NCBI GenBank assembly: GCA_963741305.1
Contig: CAVUHL010000003.1
Location: 4,402,001-4,466,000, forward strand
Length of the DNA stretch: 64,000 nt
Direction: 5' to 3'
Source: DATMER01 sp963741305
GTDB taxonomy: Bacteria > Acidobacteriota > Thermoanaerobaculia > Multivoradales > UBA5704
Shown here: positions 8,246 through 18,241 of the stretch, one piece after another
Layout of the letters: every line of letters begins with the position of its first letter
Position numbering within the stretch: the stretch's first letter is position 1
Notes under the pieces: model-generated
Told to the model about the DNA's origin: nothing
Seen by the model: only the letters and a program-made list of their open reading frames with translations
Database searches by the model: none
Program-made: the position numbers and the translations under genes

Positions 8246-10074
8246 GACATCTCACCCAGCAGCCGAATGAGGGCCGCGGGATCGACCGGCTTCGTGAGGT
8301 GGAGGTCGAAACCGGCCTCCCGGGCGCGGCGCTGGTCCTCCTCCTGGGCATAGCCGGTCAGGGCGATCAGGCAGATCTCCGGCAGCTCCGCCCTCAGGCC
8401 GCGGGCCACGTCGTACCCGTTCATCCCGCCGGGCAGTCCGATGTCGCAGAGCACCACCTGGGGCGGCAGCCTGCGGGATGCGTCCAGGCCGTCCTTGCCC
8501 GTGTAGGCCACCTCCGCCTGATGGCCGGAGAGCTCCAGCAGGATCTGCAGGCTGTCGGCCGCGTCCTGGTTGTCCTCGATGATCAGGACCCGCAAGGTTT
8601 TTGCCTCCGGAGTTGCGGCAGCTTCCCCGGGAACCGGGGTGGGCTCGCGGGCCTGGAGCGGGAGACGGAGCGTCAGCACCGATCCATTTCCCCCGCCGCC
8701 ACTATGGGCCTCCACGCTCCCGCCGTGCATTTCGACGAGCCCCTTGACCAGGGCGAGCCCCAGGCCGAGCCCGCCGCGGCTGCGGTCCAGGGTCTGGTCC
8801 GCCTGGCTGAAGGGCTGGAAGAGACGGGCCAGGATCTCGGGCTCCATTCCTACTCCCGTGTCCTCGACGATGAGCTCGGCCGCGCCTCCGCGTTCTGTGA
8901 GCCGCACGGTCACCCGGCCCTCCGGGTTGGTGAATTTGATCGCGTTCTGGAGCAGGTTGCCCAGTGCCTGGGAAAGACGGGTGGGGTCGCCATCCATCCA
9001 CAGGGGCAGGTCCGGCACTTCGAGGAGCAGGGCCAGGCCGGCGCCTTCGAGCAGGGCGCGGTGGTCTTCGACCGTGGAGCGGACCAGCGCGGCAAGGTCG
9101 ACCGGCTCTCGGCGGATCAGGATCTTGCCCTGGGAGATGCGCGACACGTCCAGGAGGTCGTCGATGAGCCGGGCCATGTGCGCCACCTGGCGGTCGATCA
9201 TGCTCCGGGCCTTCTCGAGCCGGTCGGGACCGAGCCCGGCCATCCGCAGCACCTGGGCGGCATTGCGGATCGGGGCCAGCGGGTTGCGCAGCTCGTGCGC
9301 AAGCATCGCCAGGAAATTGTCCTTGCGGTGGTTCGCCTCCTGAAGCTCCCTCTCTGCTTGCCGGGCCGGGGTGACGTCGCTCAACGCGCCGATCCACTCG
9401 CGCACCCTGCCGTCTGCCTCGAGCACCGGCACTCCCGTCGCCCGGATGAAGCGGAAGCCGCCTGCCAGGCTCTTGATCCGGTACTCGGACTCGTAGAGGG
9501 CCCCTGTCGTCATCGAATTGGTCCAGCTCGCTTGCGCCTGCTCGCGGTCGTCCGGATGGACCAGGTCCAGCCAGCCCACGCCCGCCTGCTCCGCAGGGTC
9601 CTGTCCCGTGATCTCCTGCCACCAGCGCTGGGTCTCGTCGAAATTACCGGCCCCGGTCTCGGGGTCCCATGACCAGACCGCCTGGTTGCTCGCCTTGGAC
9701 AGGGCGCGGTACCGCTCCTCGCTGCGCCGCAGCGCCTCCTCGGCCCGCTTGCGCTTGCTGATGTCGCGGGCGTAGACGGCGATGCCCTCGGTCCAGGGGT
9801 GGACGATCACCTCGTACCAGTTCCCCGAGTAGGCCCCCTGGTCTTCGATGTGGACCGGCACCCGCTCCGTCATGGCCCGCCGGTAGGCGGCTCCGGTGGG
9901 CGAGCCGTCCAGGACCGGGAAGCGCTCCCAGATGTCATGGCCGACCACCTCCCCGGCCGCGGCACCGATGGGTGCCAGCGCCACGGAGTTGGCATAGGTG
10001 ATCCGCCACTGCCGGTCGATGATCAGGAACGCGTCGGAGAGGCTGTCAAGAAGGGCGAATACTTCCGTGCTCAC
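8236..10074 (-). CDS. Hybrid sensor histidine kinase: PAS-PAS-HisKA-HATPase-receiver
   Basis: This 612-residue cytoplasmic kinase has two N-terminal PAS domains (about 5-110 and 125-245, the second with a PAC-like tail). The phosphoacceptor box LAHELRNPLAP puts His near 260. The ATPase shows N-box NLLQNAIKFTNP, D-box VEDTGVGM and G-box GGLGLGLALV. A C-terminal receiver has acidic IIEDN, the phosphorylatable Asp in LCDIGLPGG near 545, and Lys in LTKPVD. There are no membrane helices. It starts at GTG, 9 bp downstream of the inositol-phosphate synthase stop, so the two likely share a transcript. No separate output regulator lies next to it. Confidence 0.92.
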   Translation of the reverse strand: MSTEVFALLDSLSDAFLIIDRQWRITYANSVALAPIGAAAGEVVGHDIWERFPVLDGSPTGAAYRRAMTERVPVHIEDQGAYSGNWYEVIVHPWTEGIAVYARDISKRKRAEEALRRSEERYRALSKASNQAVWSWDPETGAGNFDETQRWWQEITGQDPAEQAGVGWLDLVHPDDREQAQASWTNSMTTGALYESEYRIKSLAGGFRFIRATGVPVLEADGRVREWIGALSDVTPARQAERELQEANHRKDNFLAMLAHELRNPLAPIRNAAQVLRMAGLGPDRLEKARSMIDRQVAHMARLIDDLLDVSRISQGKILIRREPVDLAALVRSTVEDHRALLEGAGLALLLEVPDLPLWMDGDPTRLSQALGNLLQNAIKFTNPEGRVTVRLTERGGAAELIVEDTGVGMEPEILARLFQPFSQADQTLDRSRGGLGLGLALVKGLVEMHGGSVEAHSGGGGNGSVLTLRLPLQAREPTPVPGEAAATPEAKTLRVLIIEDNQDAADSLQILLELSGHQAEVAYTGKDGLDASRRLPPQVVLCDIGLPGGMNGYDVARGLRAELPEICLIALTGYAQEEDQRRAREAGFDLHLTKPVDPAALIRLLGEMSQA

Positions 10075-10083
10075 GGAGGGATT

Positions 10084-11397
<1,314 letters not shown>

Positions 11398-11448
11398 GGC
11401 CTGGAAAGCTGCAACTCACGTGCCATCAATGAGGTACACTGAGCCTCG

Positions 11449-11793
11449 ATGGACGACGAGCGGCCAATCGTCTGCGTGGACCTGAACGGGGTGCTTGACG
11501 CCTACACGGGGTGGAAGAGCCCGGAGCATTGGGACCTGCCCGTGCCCGGGGCCGGGGAGTTCCTTCGTTCCCTGAACGAGCGCGGGTTCCGGGTCGTGGT
11601 CTTCACCACCCGCTGGCAGGACGGCGCCCGCTCCTGGCTGGAGGAGCACGGGCTGCTGCAGTGGGTCTCCGAGGTCACCGACCGGAAGCCGGCCGCCCAC
11701 GTTTTCGTGGACGACCGGGCTGTCTGCTTCCGGGGAGATTTCGCGGAGACGCTACGGCAGGTGATCGGATTCCGGGCTCACTGGGAGGAGTGA
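11449..11793 (+). CDS. Small HAD-fold protein with DxN in motif I
   Basis: The 114-residue protein is a compact HAD-like domain. Motif I reads VDLNGVLD (Asp11, Asn13), motif II is VVFTTRW near 50-56 and the acidic motif is VFVDDRA near 84-90. Typical HAD phosphatases have DxD; the second Asp, the general acid/base, is Asn here, which occurs in some small HAD-like proteins and would weaken phosphatase activity. No cap domain is visible. It is divergent from the inositol-phosphate synthase gene and converges on an unknown gene. A substrate cannot be assigned. Confidence 0.75.
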   Translation: MDDERPIVCVDLNGVLDAYTGWKSPEHWDLPVPGAGEFLRSLNERGFRVVVFTTRWQDGARSWLEEHGLLQWVSEVTDRKPAAHVFVDDRAVCFRGDFAETLRQVIGFRAHWEE

Positions 11794-11802
11794 GGGCGCT
11801 CC

Positions 11803-12717
11803 TCAGACCGCCTTGATCACCTCGAGCTCCCGGGCCTGCCCCTGGAACCGGACGTCCGGCGGGATCTGGCCCAGCTTCTTCGACAGGCCGAGCCTTCCCG
11901 AAGGGTACTGCGCCCAGACTTCCTCGGCGTGGTCGTTGTCCTTGGCGACCCCGTCTGGATACCGGGCTACGTGCCCATCCTCGAACCGGTCGACGACGAG
12001 CCGGTTGTTGAGCTTCGGCATGCGTCCGCCGGTGGCGTTGCCGAAGCCGATGCCCGCCTGGATCTGCCGCGCCAGCGCCGCGCCCGCGCGGTCCGGGGCT
12101 TCCAAGGTCAGGTCGAAGAACTTCGGACCGGTCTTGGAGATCACGTTGTCCTTCCCGCGGGTGATCATCTGGTGGATGACGTTGTTCACCTTGTCGGTGT
12201 TCGGATCGTCGCTCTCCTTGGAGCGGGCGCCGGGGAGCCAGACCTCGCCCCGCCGGGGACCGGACGCGATCTCGCCGAGCATGTTCAGGGTGGTGTGGAA
12301 CTCGATCCAGTCCAGGACGAGCTGCTCCAGGTCCTTGTACTTGCCGCCCCGCGCGGCGAGGCGGTTGCTCGTGAGGCGCAGGCTCATGATGGCGCGCCAC
12401 CAGATGGGGGCATGGCTCAGGGTCAGCGCCTCGTCCGTACCGCCGACGCACTGGTGCCCCTTTGCCAACTGGCCCTCGAAAAGCTGGATGGTCCCCTGGA
12501 GCGACTGCGCCGCCTTGCCCGGATCCGGCTGGACGAAGTGGTAGAAGGCGATCCGGTTTGCCCAGCGCTCCGTCTTCTGATTGGGGGTCCCGCCCCCCTT
12601 CTCGATGTCGACGACCTGCGGGTTCGGCATCGTGCCGTTGAGGTGGAACTGCACCGTGTTCTCGCCCAGAGCACGGTTCAACTGCTTGCCCGCCTGCGGA
12701 TCGGGTGGCTCGTTCAT
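11803..12717 (-). CDS. Protein of unknown function
   Basis: I do not recognise this 304-residue protein. It has no signal peptide or membrane segment. It is soluble, Trp- and Asn-rich, with motifs such as FHLNGTMPNPQVVDIEKGG near the N-terminus and APIWWRAIMSLRLTSNRL near the middle. AAGGAGG lies just before ATG 12717, so the start is secure. The GC-rich codon use matches the neighbours. It lies 58 bp downstream of the PRTase/kinase-like gene on the same strand and may be cotranscribed with it. Confidence 0.6.
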   Translation of the reverse strand: MNEPPDPQAGKQLNRALGENTVQFHLNGTMPNPQVVDIEKGGGTPNQKTERWANRIAFYHFVQPDPGKAAQSLQGTIQLFEGQLAKGHQCVGGTDEALTLSHAPIWWRAIMSLRLTSNRLAARGGKYKDLEQLVLDWIEFHTTLNMLGEIASGPRRGEVWLPGARSKESDDPNTDKVNNVIHQMITRGKDNVISKTGPKFFDLTLEAPDRAGAALARQIQAGIGFGNATGGRMPKLNNRLVVDRFEDGHVARYPDGVAKDNDHAEEVWAQYPSGRLGLSKKLGQIPPDVRFQGQARELEVIKAV

Positions 12718-12775
12718 ACTCCCTCCTTTACGCCCGTTAGACGTACGGTACAGGAGAATTCCTCACCTGAGGAGC

Positions 12776-14671
12776 TTATAGCCCACGCCGCAGCCGATGC
12801 GCGTAGAGGTCCGCCCTCTTCCGCAGTGCCTCCGCTTCCTTTGCGTCCATCCCTTCCACTGCCTGCGCCGCGAGCGTGTAGTACCCAAGTTGGAACGCCA
12901 GGTAGGCCTGGGTGTAGAACCGGAGCTGGTCGGCCGGCGTCTTGACCCGGCGGGAGCGCTCCACCTGCTCCAGGAGACGGCCCCGCTCCTCGTCTGACAG
13001 CTCCAGCTCCACGACCGCGCCAGCCAGGTCCCAGGCAGGGTCCTGCGCTCCAATGAGGTCGTTGGAGGCGTAGTGGTCGAGGGCATCGGCCTTCCAGACC
13101 TTCCCGTCCGGGGTCACCAGCCACTCCCAGGCGTGCATCCGGTTGTCCGTGAGGACCGGCCGGGCCAGGGAGGATAGCTCCGGCAGGCGCTCGCGCCAGG
13201 AGCCGAGGGGCTCGGCGGCCTGCTTGCCCAGGGCTTGCTCGACGTTGAAGGCCGCCATCTCCAGCAGCTTCTCGGGAGAGGCGCCGACCGTGCCGGGCAG
13301 CTTCCGCGCCCGGAAGGAGATGTAGCGGGCTACCCGGTCGAGCAGCGCCTCGCGGTCCACATCCGGAACGAGCGGCAGCGGCTTGGCATCCTCCAGCCAG
13401 GGGCTGACCAGGAAGCCGTGCCGCAGCCCGGTGACAGGCAGCGTGAAGCCCCCCTTCTCCAGCTCGGAGGCCAGCTCCAGCTTCTCCCGCCCGTAGCGCC
13501 CCAGGCCGGCGAACTTCAGCAGCCAGGTCTTGCCTCCCGCTTTCAGCAGGTACTTGCGCCGCTCCTGTTGCAGGTGCGCGGGCGGGCGTGACGCCTTCTT
13601 GTTCTTGGGGAACACCCGATCCCGCCAGCGGCCCGCCCCGATGTCTTCGAGCGGACCCTCGGCCGGGCCGGTGAGGTCCTCGACCCAGCGCTGCAGCGAC
13701 CAGGGAGAGCCGGAACCGAGGAACATCTCCTCGAACTCCACTACGTACTTGCGCGCGGTCTCCCAACGCTCCCGGTGCCGCTCGCTCGCATGGGGTCCGA
13801 GCGGGCCGCGGTGGCTCGGGAGGAACACGATCTGCTCCTGCGATACGCCGTGCTCCTCCAGCCAGTCAGCCATGGCGCCGAAAGAGCTGCCCGACAGCCC
13901 CGGCCCCTCGTCCGCCACCGCGAACAGCGGCCGGCGCGTGCCCGTGGCGTCCGCGGCGACCAGGAGCTTGCCCGTCATCCGCTCGCCGATCGACAGCGTG
14001 CGCGCGAACGGATGCCCCCCGGGGCGTACGCTCGCCGAGGTCTCCCCCTTGCCCGCCGCCGCCACCACCGCCGCCAGGCTCGTGCCGATGCTGCGGATGC
14101 CGATCACCCGCAACGACCCGGCCCATTCCTCCCGCAGCTGCTCGCCCGCGCGCAAATACATTTCCGGGTAGACCCCGTAGAACGCATAGCCCTCGGGCAC
14201 CACCACCTCGATCTCCTGCGGGATCCGCGCCGTGCCCAGCTTCCGCAACGCGCGCTGAGCGCTGCCCACCCCGACCAGCGGCGGCGCGGCCCCCTTCCTC
14301 CCCTCCCAGGCGGGGAGCTGGCCCGCGAAGCGGAACGACCAGAGCAGCGCCTCCGCGGTCCCGCGGGTCAGGTCCGCGGACAATTGCCCCACCGGCGTCG
14401 GCCTTTCGCGTCCGAGCATCTCGAGCTGATCGTCGAGCAGCCCCTGCTCCAACTCCCCGGCCTCCACCAACAGCTCCACGATCTCGGCATGCCGTTCGAT
14501 GCCGGGAGCCATCCCCTCCAAAGCCGTCAGGCCGGAGCGGATACGCTCCAACTTGGCTTCCGTGTCTTCATTTCGCTTCAGGTCTCCGTAAACGATCATT
14601 TGTCCCTCGTTAGAGAGCAAGAGCCGTACCCGATGAATTCGTTCTTCTCGATCACTTGACATGTCAACCAT
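12776..14671 (-). CDS. Large protein with phosphoribosyltransferase-like and kinase-like regions
   Basis: This protein has up to 631 residues and no signal peptide. The middle (about 180-290) resembles a phosphoribosyltransferase: a Rossmann-like start LRVIGIRSIGTSLAAV, then FAVADEGPGLSGSSF in the place of the PRPP loop. The C-terminal part (about 365-560) resembles aminoglycoside-phosphotransferase-like kinases: a Lys strand KTWLLKFAGLG, then a catalytic-loop-like TDNRMHAWEWL and DPAWDLAGAV. Both assignments are by pattern only. The ATG at 14671 overlaps the MarR operator and lacks a ribosome site; ATG 14599, preceded by GAGGGA, is an alternative start. Confidence 0.55.
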   Translation of the reverse strand: MVDMSSDREERIHRVRLLLSNEGQMIVYGDLKRNEDTEAKLERIRSGLTALEGMAPGIERHAEIVELLVEAGELEQGLLDDQLEMLGRERPTPVGQLSADLTRGTAEALLWSFRFAGQLPAWEGRKGAAPPLVGVGSAQRALRKLGTARIPQEIEVVVPEGYAFYGVYPEMYLRAGEQLREEWAGSLRVIGIRSIGTSLAAVVAAAGKGETSASVRPGGHPFARTLSIGERMTGKLLVAADATGTRRPLFAVADEGPGLSGSSFGAMADWLEEHGVSQEQIVFLPSHRGPLGPHASERHRERWETARKYVVEFEEMFLGSGSPWSLQRWVEDLTGPAEGPLEDIGAGRWRDRVFPKNKKASRPPAHLQQERRKYLLKAGGKTWLLKFAGLGRYGREKLELASELEKGGFTLPVTGLRHGFLVSPWLEDAKPLPLVPDVDREALLDRVARYISFRARKLPGTVGASPEKLLEMAAFNVEQALGKQAAEPLGSWRERLPELSSLARPVLTDNRMHAWEWLVTPDGKVWKADALDHYASNDLIGAQDPAWDLAGAVVELELSDEERGRLLEQVERSRRVKTPADQLRFYTQAYLAFQLGYYTLAAQAVEGMDAKEAEALRKRADLYAHRLRRGL

Positions 14672-14684
14672 TCACGCGTAGATT
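14656..14684 (+). promoter_or_regulatory. Promoter with embedded MarR-type palindrome
   Basis: TTGACA (14656-14661), a 17-bp spacer and TAGATT (14679-14684) form a near-consensus sigma-70 promoter. TTGACATGTCAA (14656-14667) is a perfect 12-bp palindrome covering the -35 box. MarR proteins bind such short dyads, and a very similar one, TTGACAGATCAA, lies before yceI at 15211. Repression of the regulator's own promoter is inferred. Transcription would begin at about 14691, essentially at the GTG start codon. Confidence 0.72.
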
Positions 14685-14691
14685 AGCACAC

Positions 14692-15183
14692 GTGAGCGAA
14701 CGAGAGAGCCGCCGAGAGAGCGCAATTCAGCGTGAAATCCAGCAGACGAGGCCGTTCCGGTCCTTGAGCCAGGAGGGAGTCGTGGCCCTGCTCCGCACGG
14801 CGGACGTGGTCCGCCGCTACATCGCCCGGGTCCTGGAGCCGTACGGGATCACGCCGCAGCAGTTCAACGTGCTGCGCATCCTCCGCGGCGCCGGCCCTGA
14901 TGGCACCCCGACCCTGACCATTGCCGAGCGGATGATCGAGGAGGCGCCAGGCATCACCCGGCTCCTCGATCGCCTGGAGATCAAGGGAATGGTGCGCCGG
15001 CAGCGCTGCCCCGAGGACCGCCGCCAGGTCCTCTGCCATGCCACGCCCCAGGCGCTCGACCTGCTGGGCAGGATCGACGGGGCGATGAACGAGGCCGATG
15101 AGGCCTCACTGGGAACGCTCTCCGAGGAAGACAAGGCGCAGCTCATCCGCCTGCTGGACGCCGTCCGCAGCAGTCACGCATAG
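14692..15183 (+). CDS. MarR family transcriptional regulator
   Basis: The protein is 163 residues if it starts at GTG 14692. A winged-helix core is clear: LEPYGITPQQFNVLRILRG, LTIAERMIEEAPGITRLLDR (recognition helix) and the wing RRQRCPEDRRQVLCHAT. The N- and C-terminal helices form the usual dimer interface. No ribosome site precedes the GTG, and the promoter predicts a transcript starting at this codon, so it may be leaderless. The next gene on the strand is yceI, 66 bp away, behind a related dyad, so it is the likely target. The ligand is unknown. Confidence 0.88.
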   Translation: MSERESRRESAIQREIQQTRPFRSLSQEGVVALLRTADVVRRYIARVLEPYGITPQQFNVLRILRGAGPDGTPTLTIAERMIEEAPGITRLLDRLEIKGMVRRQRCPEDRRQVLCHATPQALDLLGRIDGAMNEADEASLGTLSEEDKAQLIRLLDAVRSSHA

Positions 15184-15210
15184 CACGCTTAAAAAAATTT
15201 GCACAGGTAG

Positions 15211-15222
15211 TTGACAGATCAA
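15211..15222 (+). promoter_or_regulatory. Second MarR-type dyad upstream of yceI
   Basis: TTGACAGATCAA matches the palindrome TTGACATGTCAA at the marR promoter in 10 of 12 positions and keeps the TTGA/TCAA arms. It lies 27 bp before the yceI ATG at 15250. A good -10 box is not visible at the right distance, so whether it overlaps a promoter is uncertain. Shared control by the adjacent MarR protein is inferred. Confidence 0.55.
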
Positions 15223-15249
15223 CCGTTGCAAGATCAAGGAGATGAACCA

Positions 15250-15864
15250 ATGAGTCGCAAAAATATCACCGCCGCGCTGTTCGCCGCTGTCCTGACCACG
15301 ATGCCCGTGCTCGCCGCCGAGGTGCACAACATCGACGCGAGCCATTCCGAGGTGTCGTTCCAGCTCCGCCACCTGGTGACCCAGGTCCGCGGCAACTTCA
15401 ACGACTACGAGGGGACGATCAACCTCGACCCGGCCAACCTCGAGAAGTCCAGCGTCGATTTCCGGATCAAGGCCACGAGCATCGACACCAACAACGCGGA
15501 CCGCGACAAGCACCTCCGCGGCGAAGACTTCTTCTTCGTCGAGAAGTTCCCGGAGATCACCTTCAAGAGCAAGAGCATCAAGAAGGCCGACAAGGACACC
15601 TACGACGTCGCCGGAACTTTGACGATGCGCGGGGTGGCCAAGGAAGTGACGCTGCCCGTGACCTACCTGGGCGCGGTCAAGGATCCCTGGGGCAACCAGA
15701 AGGCCGGCTTCGCCACCGAGGTGACCCTCAACCGCAAGGACTACGGCATCAACTGGAACGCCGCCCTCGACAACGGCGGGTTCGTCCTTAGCGACGAGGT
15801 GAAGGTCTCCATCAACCTGGAGACGCAGCAGAAGAAGGAAGCCGCGGCCGCCAAGGGCAAGTAA
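15250..15864 (+). CDS. YceI family periplasmic lipid-binding protein
   Basis: The 204-residue protein starts at ATG 15250 with AAGGAG 8 nt upstream. Residues 1-22 are a signal peptide (VLTTMPVLAAE). The remainder is the YceI lipocalin-like barrel with the family patterns DASHSEVSFQLRHL, GTINLDPANLEKSSVDF, HLRGEDFFFVEKFPEITFKS and LTMRGVAKEVTLPV. YceI proteins bind long isoprenoid or lipid molecules in the periplasm. The C-terminus is an Ala/Lys-rich tail (KKEAAAAKGK). It is probably the target of the adjacent MarR regulator and is followed by a strong hairpin. Confidence 0.93.
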   Translation: MSRKNITAALFAAVLTTMPVLAAEVHNIDASHSEVSFQLRHLVTQVRGNFNDYEGTINLDPANLEKSSVDFRIKATSIDTNNADRDKHLRGEDFFFVEKFPEITFKSKSIKKADKDTYDVAGTLTMRGVAKEVTLPVTYLGAVKDPWGNQKAGFATEVTLNRKDYGINWNAALDNGGFVLSDEVKVSINLETQQKKEAAAAKGK

Positions 15865-15910
15865 GCAGATTCCGTCCGCGCTCCGCGCGCGTGCGTTCCA
15901 TATAAAGATA

Positions 15911-15937
15911 GAGCCGGGGCGGCCGCCGCCCCGGCTC
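15911..15937 (+). terminator. Hairpin terminator after yceI
   Basis: GAGCCGGGGCGG (15911-15922) pairs perfectly with CCGCCCCGGCTC (15926-15937) over a 3-nt loop. Only a short TTCT follows, so the U-tract is weak, but position and stability suggest termination of the marR-yceI transcript. Confidence 0.7.
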
Positions 15938-15977
15938 TTCTGCCGTACAATCGGCCTACCCGCTTTCGGGGTCTCTC

Positions 15978-17039
15978 ATGGCCGAGCTCAAGTACTCCGA
16001 CCTCCTGCTTTCGGTGACCGTACCGGCCGCCCTCGCCGCAGCTCGCCCGGCCAGTTCCCGCCATCAGCCCGTTGCCGCCCGGATGCTGCACGTCACCAAC
16101 GGCGACATCGCTGCCGATCTGATCCGAGAGGCAGAGATCCAAGGCGACATCACCCTCTCGGCCGACGTGCTCCACGAAGGGCCGGCGCCGGCGGGGTTGC
16201 AGCCTGAGCGCTGGCGCAAGGTGCGCGCCCGCTACCTCGCCGAGTGCGGCTATGCGGATTACGACCGCTGCCTCGCCGACCTCACCAAGTGGGACCACAA
16301 GCTGGAGGGCTACCGCAACTACGACGAGGTGGTGCTCTGGTTCGAGCACGACCTGTTCGACCAGCTCCAGCTCCTGCGCCTGCTCGACTGGTTCGGCTCG
16401 CGCGATCTCACCCTCATCGGCCGCGGCCGGCTCAGCCTGATCCGTACCGATGATTTCCTCGGCGAGCTCACGCCGGAGCAGATGGCCTCCCTCCTGCCCG
16501 AGCGCCAGCCGGTCACGGACCATCAGGTCTTCCTCGCCCGCCATGCCTGGCGGGCCTTCTGCTCTCCCGAGCCCATCGGCGTCGAAGTGGCCCTGCGGCG
16601 CGACACCTCCGCCCTCCCCTTCCTCGCCGACGCCCTCCGCCGCCACCTGGAAGAGTTCCCCTGGACCCGGGACGGTCTCTCCCGCACCGAGCGCCAGGCC
16701 CTGCTGGGCCTCGACGCCGGCTTCGAGACCTTCGAGTCGCTCTTCCGCGCAGTCCAGGCCCTGGAGAAGAGCCCCTACCAGGGGGATACCTCCTTCTTCC
16801 ACTGCCTGCGGGGGCTCGCCTCCCCGCCCATGCCCCTGATCCGCCTGGAGGCGGGGCCCGGAGGCTCCATCCGCAATCAGAGGATCTCCCTCACCGCCAC
16901 CGGTCGCGACGTGCTCGCCGCACGGGAAGACTGGGTCCGCCTTCACGGCATCGACCGCTGGCTGGGTGGCGTCCACCTCCACGGGCGGCAGGCGCAGTGG
17001 CGCTGGGACGGCGAGCACGCCCGGCTCGCTCCCGGGTAG
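15978..17039 (+). CDS. DUF1835 domain protein
   Basis: This protein has up to 353 residues. From Met36 it shows the DUF1835 start MLHVTNGDIAADLIREAEI and HEGPAPAG, then VVLWFEHDLFDQLQLLRLLD, which is typical of this family. The C-terminal half (about 235-340) resembles the helical region often paired with it. DUF1835 proteins have no established biochemical role. Codon use before Met36 looks coding, so ATG 15978 is kept; ATG 16083 is the alternative and fits family length better. It is single-gene and lies between two hairpin regions. Confidence 0.78.
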   Translation: MAELKYSDLLLSVTVPAALAAARPASSRHQPVAARMLHVTNGDIAADLIREAEIQGDITLSADVLHEGPAPAGLQPERWRKVRARYLAECGYADYDRCLADLTKWDHKLEGYRNYDEVVLWFEHDLFDQLQLLRLLDWFGSRDLTLIGRGRLSLIRTDDFLGELTPEQMASLLPERQPVTDHQVFLARHAWRAFCSPEPIGVEVALRRDTSALPFLADALRRHLEEFPWTRDGLSRTERQALLGLDAGFETFESLFRAVQALEKSPYQGDTSFFHCLRGLASPPMPLIRLEAGPGGSIRNQRISLTATGRDVLAAREDWVRLHGIDRWLGGVHLHGRQAQWRWDGEHARLAPG

Positions 17040-17080
17040 GGGTGAGAAATAACCCCCCGCCGGGGAACGTTTTTCAGAAT

Positions 17081-18241
17081 ATGAACCATCTGCGCGCCAT
17101 AGGTGTGCTCCTCATACTGCTCGCGGCTCCTTCTGCCCAGGCTCAGCCGGCGTCCATCCTCCATGACCCCGTGTTCCAGGACGAGGCGCGGCTCGGCCTC
17201 AAGTACATGTACGACATGGACTTCGGCGCCGCGGACGAGGTTTTCGGACGGCTGACCGCGCGCTACCCCGATCACCCGGTGGGTCCTTACCTGCAGGCGA
17301 TGCTCCCCTGGTGGGCTATCCAGCTCGAGCCGGAAGACCCATCCCAGGACGAGCGCGTCTTCGACGGCATGGAGCGGGTCATCGACCTTTCCGAGCGGCG
17401 GCTCAAGAAGAATCCCGCCGATCCGGACGCCCTTTTCTTCAAGTCGGGCGCCCACGCCCTGCGTGGAAGGCTCCACGCCGACCGGCGGCACTGGCTCAAA
17501 GCCGCCCGCGACGGCCAGCAATCGCTCACCGCCCTGAAGGAAGTCGTCAAGCGCGATCCGGACAACCACGACCTCTACTTCGGGCTCGGCCTGTTCGACT
17601 ACCTGGCCGACGTGGTGCCCAAGCAGCACAAGATCCTGCGTCCGTTCTCCCGCCTCTTCCCCAAGGGGAACAAGGACCGGGGGATCACCGAGCTCGAGCG
17701 CGCCATGACAAAGGGCCAGTTCGTCGCGACCGAGGCGGCCTACTCGCTGCTCCAGGTGCACTACGTCTTCGAAAAGGACTACCAGGCGAGCCTGCGTTAC
17801 GCCCTCTGGCTGCGCGCCCGGCATCCGGACAACTCGATCTTTCACGTCTATGAGGGCCGGATTTACGAACGGCTGGGGCGCTTCCGCGAAGCGGCGAGGG
17901 TGTTCCAGGAAGTCCGGGGCCGCCACGCCAAGGGGCAGAGCGGCTATACCGACGCGATGGCCGAGCAGGCCCTCTACCTGCTGGCCCGGGTGGAGATGTG
18001 GCAGAGCCGGAACAACGAGGCGCTCGCCTACATCGAGCAGCTCGAGCGGCTCACGGCCACCCGTCCGGCTGTTACGGAGTACAGGGCGCTCGGCCGCCTG
18101 CGCAAGGGCATGGTCCTCGACGCCATGGGCCGCCGGCAGGACGCGATGCGCTGCTACCGTGACGTGCTGTCGATGAAGGGCGGAGACAGCACCATCCGCA
18201 GCCGGGCGAAGACCTTCCTCAGGAAGCCGTATCGGAGCTAG
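17081..18241 (+). CDS. Secreted TPR-type helical repeat protein
   Basis: The 386-residue protein starts at ATG 17081. Residues 1-21 are a signal peptide (LLILLAAPSAQAQ). The rest consists of degenerate tetratricopeptide-like helical pairs: GLKYMYDMDFGAADEVFGRL near 35-55, a block near 155-175, YEGRIYERLGRFREAARVFQEV near 255-280 and GMVLDAMGRRQDAMRCYRDV near 345-365. TPR proteins act as interaction scaffolds in the periplasm or outer membrane; the partner here is not evident. Its tail overlaps the convergent APC permease gene by 23 bp. A small GC hairpin and GTTTTT lie just before the start. Confidence 0.8.
   Translation: MNHLRAIGVLLILLAAPSAQAQPASILHDPVFQDEARLGLKYMYDMDFGAADEVFGRLTARYPDHPVGPYLQAMLPWWAIQLEPEDPSQDERVFDGMERVIDLSERRLKKNPADPDALFFKSGAHALRGRLHADRRHWLKAARDGQQSLTALKEVVKRDPDNHDLYFGLGLFDYLADVVPKQHKILRPFSRLFPKGNKDRGITELERAMTKGQFVATEAAYSLLQVHYVFEKDYQASLRYALWLRARHPDNSIFHVYEGRIYERLGRFREAARVFQEVRGRHAKGQSGYTDAMAEQALYLLARVEMWQSRNNEALAYIEQLERLTATRPAVTEYRALGRLRKGMVLDAMGRRQDAMRCYRDVLSMKGGDSTIRSRAKTFLRKPYRS

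Noticed and set aside
8050..9672. 540-codon plus-strand frame over the hybrid kinase
   Set aside because: Low-complexity Arg/Gln/Gly-rich translation opposite a kinase with all motifs intact.
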